64,000 nucleotides of DNA, from positions 3,472,345 to 3,536,344 of the forward strand of contig OX243827.1 of NCBI GenBank assembly GCA_945859605.1. Direction: 5' to 3'. Positions 43,501-50,668 of the stretch are shown here, piece after piece (position 1 is the stretch's first letter; every line of letters starts with the position of its first letter). Made by a program: the position numbers and the translations under genes. Origin of the DNA: Lumbricus rubellus. Lineage: Eukaryota > Annelida > Clitellata > Crassiclitellata > Lumbricidae. The notes below the pieces were generated by a model. It was given only the letters and a program-made list of their open reading frames with translations, did not search any database and was not told the origin of the DNA.

Positions 43501-46500
43501 GTAGAATGGCCACAGGTGCGGCAGTGACAAGTGCAGTAAGGGCGGGGCGTCTGGCAGTGTCAGGCCCACCGGCAGCAGATGTAGCTAGGGCAGTAACAAC
43601 ACAAGGACTTTGGCCATGACCCCAACATCCATGAAACATAGCCAGGGCATTGACTGGGCACCAGGCCATCAAAGCAGCCACACCTCAAGCTAACAGCTGG
43701 CCATATTATCTGAACATCCAAGTCAAAACCAAGTTCCGGAATATTTGTCAGCTGTCAGTGATGAATGGAATTTGTTGGATAGCATTGTTCAACCGCAAAC
43801 AAACTTTTTCAGATTAAGCAGATTGAGAGAGAGCATTGGATGTGGCTTCAACGTGAATTCAAACATCACAATGGATAACAGAAGCTTTACCAACACACAT
43901 CAGATCATGTTAGTAAGGATTGCTTCTTCAAAGGTTTCAATGCAAGAAACAACTCAGCAATTACTCAACAATTGGTCTAATGACTCTAATCAGACAAATT
44001 CCGTGGCACAGTCATTTACTATGGTACACTACATCATTAACAACTTATGCTTCAATGAAATGAAATGAGGTGCCAACAAGAAAACCCAGCAGCCTACAGG
44101 TAGATAAGTGTCTTAACTATCTAGACAGAAATGACACCATATAGACCAGTATTTATATACAAATCTAAAGACAAAAAAGTTTAAAATGCAATAAGAAAAT
44201 CTGCTTTCCAATTCTTAGGCAATTTGTTCATTAATGGAGACCTTGTATAGCCAGGCAAGCAGAAACTTGCTACTTAAGACATTGATTTATAATATTCTAT
44301 AGACTGATATTAACCCTTTACCAGTTAATTTTTAAATTTTAAGCCCGTCGTTCAGCGGATATTCTCGGGGCAAACGGGTAAAAGATTAATAAGCTTGTCA
44401 AAGAGTTGTACCCAAAGGTAGTGGAACAAGTCCTGTGTTAATTACGGCAATTTATGCGTCAGTCAATAGGATGCAAGTGGAAACTGGCAAAAGTCGAGAT
44501 GGATTGACTAATAAATGACAACATGAACTCCTTTGTCTCTCATTCGCTCTGTTCTGCGTGTGCTTGAAAACCATTTTAATAACTCTGTGCTTTCAGGTTT
44601 GGATTTCCCACTCTTCCCATGTGTGAACTTATGATCACAACTTAAGATGCAGTGGTTCATATGGGGAAAAGCCTGCAGAAGTTCACCTGGGCTTCACTCG
44701 TGAATGAACACCTATTTCTCTATTCGCCCATTTACAACAGAAGCAAGTGATTACCAACAACCCATATGTATGATCAATGAAGCAATTTCACACATCAAAT
44801 AGCACAATGACAAAGCAATCATGTGCTCAATGTGTCTTTGTTAAACTCTAAGTCTACGAAAGGCTTCACAGAGTCATACATGTGCATGTCAGCTGAACAA
44901 AACACGACAAAGCCAATGTCATGCTAATAGGACAAGAAGAATCTTTATGTCATCTAGTTTAGGATGGTCCTAATGTTGTCTCTTAACCAAAAAATAAGTC
45001 ACAAACTGCAGTCCTCTCTCAACTTCCTCTACAATGTCAACTCTGTATTTTGTACGTCTCTCTCATCTAATACAAGTACATAATTCATCCAGAATTCCTT
45101 GCTAGAATTTAGCTGTATGCACCTCCTTGTAATATTTCCTTAGCCCCACTTAGTAAACTGCATTGGCAAACTGTAGGATTGAAGACACGATTTGAACTGT
45201 TCTGTGCGGCCAATATATACAATACCATTGCCCTCAACTCCTCAAATAATACAAGGGCTGAAAGTGGCCTGGAAAGTTGCCGGGTCTGACTTTGACGAAC
45301 GAGCCGACCCCTATGACCGAACATTTTTCTGAAGACCTTTCTTGCCATTCGCCAAAAATTTTACAAAATCATACCATTTTCACCTGTTTTTTAAAATCTG
45401 ATTACCCTTTTTTGCCATTCGCCCAAAATTTAACAAAATCATACCATTTTCACCTGTTTTTTTAAATCTGATGAACCTTTTTTGCCATTCGCCCAAAATT
45501 TAACAAAATCAAACCATTTTCACCTGTTTTTTAAAATCTGATGAACCTTTTTTGCCATTCGCCCAAAATTTAACAAAATCATACCATTTTCACCTGTTTT
45601 TTAAAATCTGATGAACCTTTTTTAGTCATTTGCCCAAAATTTAACAAAATCATACCATTTTCACCTGTTTTTTAAAATCTGATTACCCTTTTTTGCCATT
45701 CGCCCAAAATTTAACAAAATCATACCATTTTCACCTGTTTTTTAAAATCTGATGAACCTTTTTTGCCATTCGCCCAAAATTTAACAAAATCATACCATTT
45801 TCACCTGTTTTTTTAAATCTGATGACCCTTTTTTAGTCATTTGCCCAAAATTTCGAAAAATGCGATCCAGCTGAGACTCGGCACCTAGGGGTCACGAAAA
45901 TCATTGCCAGGTCGCAGACTCGGACAAACCCGATTCATCCCTGAATAATTCTGATAGCAGACCTGCACTTCACCATGGTACTAATTAATGTTACTTCATT
46001 TTTGCATGATTTTCCATGCACTATTAAAATTGCTATTAAAATTTAGTCCGGCCAACATCTGAGAAGTCAGTCTGAATTGGTAAGCAGTTTAAAAAAATAT
46101 TTTTAAAAACCCAGAAGGGCAAAACGTTAAGACAAGTCCAGAAGCATTCTTCTTAACTGTGGAAATGCCACAGTTATCAGCTTTGACCCAAAGGTCAACA
46201 CACATTGTTTGGAATTAACCAGAATTGCAAGAATGCTCCGTGGTCTGAAAGTCAGCTATGAAATATAGGACAATCACAAAAACCTGTCAAGTACTAAACT
46301 CTTTTCAACAGTTTGAACCTAAACAGTGCACCACTACAGGAATTATGTGGACAGAACAGACACTGGAAAATCAGATGATGATTGATGACTGCATAAAATT
46401 ACTATTATTAAGAAATTCATTTGCATAGAAAAATAGTATTTCAGACACAATTGAATTATGATTGAATGGTTATGGCAAATTTTTAAAGCGATAAATGGAA

Positions 46501-47273
46501 TAAAATTTTAAGTTACACCAAAAGAAAACAGAATTGTTTAAAATTCACATGTGACCAGGATTATTGTTAATCACTAAGTCACTTGTTCACAAGAGCCCTG
46601 ATTAACAAGTCCTTCACTGCTGCTTAATACCAACAAACTGCTACTCACACTAGGCCTACAGTGTAATGGGAACCAAAGTGTATGGAAAATGTTCTCTGTA
46701 CACAAAATCAAAGTTTAAAAGTTACACAAACAACAGCACACTTAACTCACTTAAAACAAAGTGTGATTACACACAAATTTAGATCACAATCAGTTTGTTG
46801 TCTGAGGGTTGCATTGTTTCCGTTTAGGTACACTATTCAGTTTAGTCAGCAGTTTTATTACGACAGCAAACAAAACACAACAAAGACTGGCGCAGTTACT
46901 GTACTGAATGTATACGTCATTGTTTAGACCAACTAACCACCCAAAAACTTCACTCAAAAATTGTTGATAAACCACGCCACAACATCGGTAACAACGACTT
47001 TAAAAAGAACCTGCCACATTTTAATGACGAATCCTGTAATAAACAGTCCAAATCAACGCTACACGAACCTTTGTAGAGAACTCTGAGGTTATTTGAGGCG
47101 AGTCCTAGATAGTTGAACCTATCCTTGGGATTCCACTGTCTCGGAAGAGGACTGTCGTCCTCGTTGACCATTGGGTAAAGTGACTTGATCGGATCGCAAG
47201 GACATGTCTTGTTAATTAAGTTCTTCGCCATTAACTCGAACGAACTCGCATTATTCGACGACACCGTGGCCAT
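21582..47273 (-). CDS. RANBP9/10: RanBPM (RANBP9/RANBP10), complete coding sequence in 12 exons
   Basis: Exons 47069-47273, 34330-34441, 31738-31790, 30949-31116, 30329-30351, 29150-29251, 28062-28144, 27458-27570, 26270-27034, 24746-24924, 22229-22340 and 21582-21712 join in phase into 2046 bp, 681 residues plus stop. The protein has a SPRY domain (about 60-220), LisH (250-282), CTLH (287-345), a Ser/Gly/Asp-rich linker (350-545) and a C-terminal CRA region (560-681). RANBP9/10 proteins are adaptor subunits of the CTLH/GID E3 ubiquitin ligase, related to yeast Gid1, and act in cytosol and nucleus. The N-terminus starts MATVSSNN and lacks the long Pro/Gln-rich extension of vertebrate RANBP9, so it is closer to RANBP10 in plan; a single pre-duplication gene is likely. 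The ATG at 47273 has a good context (AAGATGG) and no upstream in-frame ATG. Confidence 0.97.
21850..21945 (-). mobile_element. LINE 3' tail
   Basis: TCATTCATTTCAAGAATTTA, TATAGCACCACTTCAAAAA and CTCAGAGGCGCTCCCAG form the reverse LINE end with its tail. It lies in RanBPM intron 11. Confidence 0.8.
22229..22340 (-). CDS. RANBP9/10: RanBPM exon 11: CRA region
   Basis: The exon has 112 bp after tttctgcag and encodes [20 protein letters not shown] and [15 protein letters not shown], almost identical to vertebrate RANBP9/10. Confidence 0.97.
22465..22640 (-). mobile_element. second LINE-like 3' end family, copy 1
   Basis: The minus strand reads [19 protein letters not shown] and then [11 protein letters not shown]. 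The copy at 59170-59350 reads LFALHFCLSSALSLIKA then HWERL. Both end near TTCACCCTACTA-type sequence, which points to a shared dispersed repeat. Confidence 0.55.
23048..24703. mobile_element. 1.66-kb inverted-repeat DNA transposon, TA target duplication
   Basis: The termini TACCGTATTTTCGCGAATAT and ATATTCGCGAAAATACGGTA are inverted over 27 bp including the flanking TA. ATAACACGC units are repeated just inside both ends. The interior is AT-rich and has no long reading frame. Ends of this CCGTATTTT type with TA duplication resemble ISL2EU/IS4EU-like elements, but I am unsure of the superfamily. Confidence 0.75.
24746..24924 (-). CDS. RANBP9/10: RanBPM exon 10: CRA region start
   Basis: The exon has 179 bp, encodes [18 protein letters not shown] and [14 protein letters not shown], and ends in phase 0 before gtttgt. 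A 1.66-kb inverted-repeat element starts only about 43 bp into the next intron. Confidence 0.96.
25186..25561. mobile_element. hAT MITE with 8-bp TSD ACATACAA
   Basis: The ends CAAGGGCGGATAC and GGATCCGCCCCTG are inverted. ACATACAA flanks both sides (25178-25185 and 25562-25569). The interior holds G tracts and two copies of a GTTGATGACCTTTTTTTT module. It is non-coding and lies in RanBPM intron 9. Confidence 0.85.
25950..26195 (-). mobile_element. LINE 3' fragment
   Basis: The minus strand encodes [20 protein letters not shown] and then a frameshifted HMEWP, the diverged GPSTWNGLP end motif of the LINE reverse transcriptase, followed by a CT-rich run. A close relative is at 48530-48800. Confidence 0.55.
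26270..27034 (-). CDS. RANBP9/10: RanBPM exon 9: CTLH domain plus disordered linker
   Basis: This is the largest exon (765 bp). It begins with the CTLH segment ([32 protein letters not shown]) and continues into about 195 residues rich in Ser, Pro, Gly and Gln, with a Gly7 run and an [11 protein letters not shown] acidic stretch. The linker is uninterrupted by introns and looks disordered. The exon ends in phase 1 before gtaacc. Confidence 0.95.
27458..27570 (-). CDS. RANBP9/10: RanBPM exon 8: LisH domain
   Basis: The exon has 113 bp and encodes [20 protein letters not shown], the LisH dimerisation helix pair, then [14 protein letters not shown]. It leaves in phase 1 before gtgcgt. Confidence 0.95.
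27911..27933 (-). repeat. near-copy of RanBPM exon 6 end
   Basis: Twenty-two of 23 bases match 29151-29173, the end of exon 6 (FNISDYVK), but the copy sits in intron 7, about 1.2 kb downstream in transcription. No flanking similarity extends beyond it. Confidence 0.7.
28062..28144 (-). CDS. RANBP9/10: RanBPM exon 7: linker to LisH
   Basis: The exon has 83 bp and encodes [20 protein letters not shown] and EWQVALQ, leaving in phase 2 at gtaag. The acceptor and the first 9 bp of the exon are repeated upstream in transcription. Confidence 0.93.
28136..28273. repeat. 61-64 bp tandem repeat spanning exon 7 acceptor
   Basis: CTCCCATTCCTATGCAACAA at 28136 is repeated at 28200 (CTCCCATTCCTACGAAACAA) and partly at 28261. 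On the coding strand each unit holds the acceptor and the GAATGGGAG start of RanBPM exon 7. Confidence 0.9.
28595..28760 (-). mobile_element. LINE 3' tail
   Basis: CATTCATTTCAAGTATTTAT, ATAGCACTCCTTCAAG and GCACTCCCAG form a reverse, diverged LINE end in RanBPM intron 6. Confidence 0.7.
29150..29251 (-). CDS. RANBP9/10: RanBPM exon 6: end of SPRY
   Basis: The exon has 102 bp in phase 0 from gttgaag to gtaaga. It encodes [20 protein letters not shown] and ends [11 protein letters not shown] 23-base near-copy of its 3' end lies at 27911-27933. Confidence 0.95.
30329..30351 (-). CDS. RANBP9/10: RanBPM exon 5: 23-bp microexon
   Basis: Only 23 bases lie between ttttcag and gtaagt. They complete a Gly codon and encode IAFRDLP. 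The family reads [18 protein letters not shown] here, so the microexon is needed for an unbroken SPRY domain. Confidence 0.93.
30830..30900. mobile_element. 71-bp palindromic TTAA MITE
   Basis: It starts TTAACCCTTTAATGCCG and ends CGGCATTAAAGGGTTAA, a perfect 17-bp inverted repeat including TTAA at each end. It lies about 47 bp past the donor of RanBPM exon 4. Confidence 0.8.
30949..31116 (-). CDS. RANBP9/10: RanBPM exon 4: SPRY core
   Basis: The exon has 168 bp, encodes [39 protein letters not shown] and FYTKNG, and ends in phase 1 before gtaaag. Confidence 0.96.
   Translation of the reverse strand, partial: AGIRIPMVTTATMGIRFAVLALVNRTDRRLRRAILSAAASTSSMARASTRRTESI
31738..31790 (-). CDS. RANBP9/10: RanBPM exon 3: SPRY
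   Basis: The exon has 53 bp between tttctag and gtattg and encodes [17 protein letters not shown], a nearly invariant part of the SPRY domain. Confidence 0.95.
32462..32662. repeat. CA-rich microsatellite
   Basis: (CA)n runs alternate with CCTATGAACAGA units; the pure CA stretch is about 32625-32660. It lies in RanBPM intron 2. The Cys/Val-rich reading frames across it are spurious. Confidence 0.95.
34330..34441 (-). CDS. RANBP9/10: RanBPM exon 2: SPRY, GC donor
   Basis: The exon has 112 bp and encodes [17 protein letters not shown] and [16 protein letters not shown]. It ends GATGG before gcaagt. The phase and the conserved GYMGIG join require this GC donor; the GT four bases later breaks the frame. 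Confidence 0.95.
34453..34570. repeat. ATC trinucleotide repeat upstream of exon 2 acceptor
   Basis: ATCGAC units grade into (ATC)n and CACCAACAGC-interrupted blocks, starting 12 bp from the RanBPM exon 2 acceptor. Confidence 0.95.
35484..35800 (+). pseudogene. decayed coding remnant inside the outer transposon
   Basis: After a tttcag acceptor-like site, 51 codons run to TAG at 35637 ([24 protein letters not shown]). The same frame stays protein-like beyond the stop ([17 protein letters not shown]). It lies in the unique loop between the arms, where a transposase or captured exon would be. I do not recognise the family. Confidence 0.4.
37445..41224. mobile_element. inner inverted-repeat transposon, 4-bp TSD CCCT
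   Basis: GGGTCATTCCACGTCAACTC and TTTGACATGGAATGACCC are inverted ends. CCCT is duplicated at 37441-37444 and 41225-41228; the uninterrupted site GTCCCTACACAAG is seen in the sister arm. The arms are about 700 bp. Between them lie several direct, diverged copies of a TTACATGACAACAATATCAG-type unit of about 190 bp, and a mariner-like MITE. Confidence 0.85.
38714..39721. mobile_element. mariner-like MITE with TA duplication
   Basis: CACCGTGGTTCAAAAAAAAC and its inverse at 39702-39721 form part of 32-bp ends with one mismatch, with TA on each side. Outer parts of the interior also pair. It is 1008 bp and non-coding. TA duplication and CA...TG ends suggest Tc1/mariner (inference). Confidence 0.75.
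41566..45100. other. RanBPM intron 1, unique-looking part
   Basis: Apart from the small TTAA element at 44310 I see no complete element, exon or RNA here. A small cluster of CGGCAG/GTAAGG-like triplets at 43480-43620 gives a meaningless Ala-rich frame. Confidence 0.5.
44310..44389. mobile_element. 80-bp palindromic TTAA MITE
   Basis: The ends TTAACCCTTTACCAGTT and AAACGGGTAAAAGATTAA are imperfect inverted repeats bounded by TTAA. They are similar to those at 5631 and 30830. Confidence 0.6.
45105..45260 (+). mobile_element. LINE reverse-transcriptase fragment
   Basis: The plus strand encodes [20 protein letters not shown] and then [10 protein letters not shown], the diverged ELHWLPVRQR motif of this LINE class. 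The fragment is short. Confidence 0.5.
45340..45858. repeat. 70-bp minisatellite, about 7.5 copies
   Basis: GCCATTCGCCCAAAATTTAA, CAAAATCATACCATTTTCAC and CTGTTTTTTAAAATCTGATG follow one another with a 70-71 bp period (starts 45344, 45414, 45484, 45554 and on). The unit resembles the inside of the hAT MITE at 25186. The flanks GAGCCGACCCCTATGACCG and CGGCACCTAGGGGTCACG look like ends of a parent element. Confidence 0.92.
47069..47273 (-). CDS. RANBP9/10: RanBPM exon 1: start and SPRY onset
   Basis: The exon has 205 bp, residues 1-68 and then phase 1. It encodes [20 protein letters not shown] and [14 protein letters not shown], like vertebrate LYPAVNEQETPLPRSWSPK. The donor is gttcgt. A 12.6-kb intron filled with transposons follows. 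Confidence 0.95.
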
Positions 47274-47660
47274 CTTAGTGAGTGTTAAAAGCCCGGATGT
47301 ATGTTTACGGATCGCCCTTCCTCTGCTTCTCCGTCTCTGTCCGTCTGTCTGCCTCTCTCGCTCGCTCGCTTTCCGCACCAGCTGATCGCCTTCAGCACAA
47401 AAGGACGGCCGTTATTAAAATTCAACGAAAACCAAACGAACGATCAGTCGAATAAATAAATACATCAACCCAATCCTTAGAAAGTCACCGTTCGGAATTA
47501 TCGGTCAACTCTGACTCTCTCTCGTTCTATTGGTTATTTTCTGGCATTCGCAAATCGAATCAAGTGAACGACGGACTGCAGCAGTCTGCAGGTGGCGCCA
47601 CGAAAACATAGAAATAAATATTTACTGTACAAGTCCGCATGATCGACTGGCGCCTAAATC
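47274..47660 (-). promoter_or_regulatory. probable RanBPM 5' UTR and promoter area
   Basis: The interval upstream of the RanBPM ATG is richer in CpG than its surroundings and holds AACCAATAG, a CCAAT box, at about 47525-47535 on the minus strand. I see no TATA box. The transcription start is not visible, so this is a positional guess. Confidence 0.3.
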
Positions 47661-47748
47661 GCATTGAGTGATGTCAGAATAAAAATATTGGTCCAAAGCG
47701 TTTTAAGTTAATATTTTTTCTCAGTTTAATGTTTTGTATGCGCACTTG

Positions 47749-47965
47749 TTATAGCACCTCTTCAAGCTCTCAACCGCTACTCAGAGGCGCTCCCGAGTCC
47801 CGACTACAGTGCGGACACTGCATCGGAGTTTCCCGCCGAAGCGCTGAGCAACTGCGAGTGAAGGACTTGCCCAAGGTCCTACGCGGCGACTTAGAGGTGG
47901 ATTAGAACCTTCCGGCTTCAAGGCAACGACGCCACCACTAGGTCCACTACACCATCGCGCCCCAC
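47749..47965 (-). mobile_element. tRNA-derived SINE
   Basis: Read on the minus strand it begins GGGGCGCGATGGTGTAGTGG, a tRNA-like head. It shares the CAAGTCCTTCACTCGCA body with the SINEs at 2157 and 60202 and ends in GGGAGCGCCTCTGAGTAG and GAGGTGCTAT. It lies upstream of RanBPM. Confidence 0.85.
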
Positions 47966-48179
47966 AAATGAAGCCAAACTAATGCGTGGACGTGAGCTCC
48001 GCCCATGGTAGCAAAACTACGGGCATGCAAGGTTCTTAACATAGCACCCACCTTAAATTAATGCTGGCTGGACTGTAGACGACAGAAGATTGAAACATCT
48101 GCTGGAGACAAACGGTTAAGGCTCTGGCCAAGTAAAGGACCCAAGACACACACGTTCCGTATACCTCAGTTGCGCTTGC

Positions 48180-48746
48180 ATTGATCTGCTCTCGTACGTA
48201 GATTACTCGCTGCTCATGGGTCTCCCCAAGTTGCGACTATACCAATGCATTCAGTCAGTCCTAAACGCAGCTGCTAGGCTCATAGTACGCCTTCCCCGGT
48301 TTTTCTCACATAAATTTACTGTATTTACACTTGTATGGCTAGTCTTATGCTGGCTCCCTTTCACCTCTCTGATCCAACATAGAATCATCCTTCTGGCCAT
48401 ATACCATATCTCGACTTGTCCTCAAATAGGCCTATCTCTAGACCTATGAGTAGTTAAGTCTTTCTCTGTGTCATCTGTTCGCCCTGCATGCTGCTCTACC
48501 GACCACCGTCTTGACCTCTTTGTCCCTTGTGTTCAGTGTGCCTTGGCTCAGAGCCAGGCATATGTTGTGGTTGGTCCCTCCACATGGAAATGGAATGGCT
48601 TTCTCCTCTTCTACGGGCTGATCTCGATCATGTCTGGGCTCTTCCTTGCCTCATCTCGCTCGCTCCCTCTCGCACCCCTCCCTTCCCTCTCTCTCCCCTA
48701 TCTCCCTCCCCTATCTCCCTCTTTTTTTTCTCCCTCCCTCCCTCCC

Positions 48747-48782
<36 letters not shown>

Positions 48783-48850
48783 ATTCCTTTTCCTTCTGTG
48801 CTGATTAGTCTATGCTGCAAGAGGTGCTTCAGAAATTATTAGATATGCTA
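48180..48850 (+). mobile_element. LINE reverse-transcriptase fragment with CT-rich end
   Basis: The plus strand encodes MGLPKLRLYQCIQSVLNAAA and RLIVRLPRF, then frameshifted GPSTWKWNG, the C-terminal parts of an L2/CR1-type reverse transcriptase. A CT/CCT simple repeat (48655-48785) follows. It contains stops and frameshifts. Confidence 0.75.
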
Positions 48851-49404
48851 CGAAACGATACAGAATTATTCTATTCCATACTAATTTATGGGCTTACATA
48901 AAGCATCTATCACAGTACAACTTGATCAGAGGCGCTCCCAGTGCAAAGAACCCTCCAAAACAAATCTTGAGGGAACGGAGAGAATTGTACAAGAAATTGT
49001 CAAGTTGTTAACAATGCAGATAATTATAAATGGTTTGATAAAATTAATGACAGAAGAAACAAACAATAACTATTATGTTTGTAAATTTAAACAGTCACAA
49101 AAAACAATCAAAACAATTGGTAAAAATGATAACCAAAACAGTAAAAATTAATTATGACCTATAAAATTTCAACAACAATAAAAAAATTATAACAAAGCAC
49201 AAAATTAATACAACACTGAACAATTTTATAAAGAGTCAACAGCAAAATCAGATGATAGATCAGACAATCAGGTGAATCAGTATGGAACATTTATTATCCA
49301 AAGTAATATTATAACAATGACGAGCAGTATCAGTAATTAACAGGTATGTCTTCAATAAATTAAAGAATTGCAAATAATGCTATTGCATCAAAAACAAATC
49401 TACA

Positions 49405-49550
49405 TAATCTTGTAATATATATATATATATATAATGTATACAGGTATATAATATATATATATAATTATATGTAATTATATATTAATCTATCCCAGCGCCT
49501 TCATGAGGTTATTGCTTAGGCGCTATATAAATTTCCATTATACAATTACA
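49405..49550 (+). repeat. AT microsatellite and LINE tail remnant
   Basis: TATATA-rich sequence (49411-49485) is followed by CAGCGCCTTCATGAGG and TTAGGCGCTATATAAATT, a diverged LINE end. Confidence 0.65.
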
Positions 49551-49691
49551 CAATTACACATGCATTACATACAAACATCCTTGGCAGGGATTCCCTGCCC
49601 TGCACAAGGACGTGTATGAACATTTTACTCAATTTTGGTTTGAACTTTTTTCAGTTTTAGTTACTAGTTAAAATAATTACACAGATTTATA

Positions 49692-49762
49692 CCATGCACA
49701 ACCTGTCACCATGCACAACCTGTCACCATGCACAACCTGTCACCATGCACAACCTGTCACCA
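49692..49762. repeat. 17-bp tandem repeat x4
   Basis: The unit ATGCACAACCTGTCACC is repeated four times without change. Confidence 0.92.
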
Positions 49763-49984
49763 TCTCTTCCTATAATACACGAGTAGTCAATGAAACTTTT
49801 TCCTATATGAATTTCTCCCCTTTGCTCTTGGTCCGCCTTTAACAATATAAATATTTTGCTGAACTATGTCTATGTGATGCTATTTGAAATGCAAAGTGCT
49901 AAATTTGTGCTTAAGTGGTTAAATATTGCTGCCATCTCTGCAAATTATGTCTAGCGCTGCATGGATGGAGGTATGGCTCCCATG

Positions 49985-50215
49985 TACCTATAGGAGCTTT
50001 GCTGTCCCACCTCTCGGTTCCACCAGCGATCTGCTCTCCGATCGGCTGATCAAACTGAAGTCTTAGTTCTTCGCTCGTTGACTGCTATAATGCAGCAGCG
50101 CTCTTTCTCAGTGGCTAGAACCTGGAATTAGCCTCCTGTTACACTCCACATGGTGACCAGAGGTCAGACCACCATGCTCCTTTCACACTTAGAATATGAA
50201 TATATTAGCACATTA
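49985..50215 (+). mobile_element. LINE C-terminal remnant
   Basis: A frameshifted SVARTWN-type motif and following codons resemble the WNSLP end of the LINE protein. The copy is decayed. Confidence 0.35.
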
Positions 50216-50439
50216 CATATTTAATACAGGAACAAGCTCAAACCTTTTATGCATCGTAAGCAAATCACGCTCTGTCAAAATCGGTTGACAAACAATCTCT
50301 TTATAAAATTAATTACAATGCCATTTCTGAATAAATAAATTCTATTGCAAAATTCTATATTATCGTTTCTTTGGCTGTATGTTCATTGGCGTTCAGTTAT
50401 AAAAACAAATAAATGCAGAAGAATAGTAAAAACAGTAAG

Positions 50440-50538
50440 TCTGGTGTTGAGCTTTGGCTTTATTGCTTTGTCTGTATTGCTTTGTCTTTATCGCTTTGTC
50501 TGTATTGCTTTGTCTTTATTGCTTTGTCTTTATTGCTC
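50440..50538. repeat. TTTATTGCTTTGTCTG repeat with AATAAA on the minus strand
   Basis: TATTGCTTTGTCT units of about 15 bp are repeated. On the minus strand they give several AATAAA signals (50515-50520, 50529-50534) 21-40 bases past the stop codon of the armadillo-type gene, so they probably serve as its polyadenylation region. Confidence 0.6.
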
Positions 50539-50554
50539 AAAGTCGTGAAGCATT

Positions 50555-50668
50555 TCATGTGGAAGAAGTTGAGTCGTTGTTTGTTTGAACAGTAGCAGCA
50601 GAGGACGACAACAGACGACCGACGACCTCTGTCCTGGCTTTCACTTTATCGCAGAGGGACAGCATGTC
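50555..50668 (-). CDS. armadillo-type gene terminal exon and stop
   Basis: The exon has 114 bp after gtgttaag and encodes DMLSLCDKVKARTEVVGRLL, a Ser/Thr-rich tail and TGA at 50555-50557. The acceptor is unusual (AAG), and a 32-bp repeat begins just upstream of it. Confidence 0.75.
   Translation of the reverse strand, partial: DMLSLCDKVKARTEVVGRLLSSSAATVQTNNDSTSST

Noticed and set aside
43394..43681. Ala/Cys-rich 95-codon frame
   Set aside because: There are no splice context, homology or neighbours, and it lies in RanBPM intron 1 on irregular triplet-like sequence.
48468..48842. 124-codon plus-strand frame with Ser/Leu/Pro runs
   Set aside because: It is a LINE remnant running into a CT-rich simple repeat.
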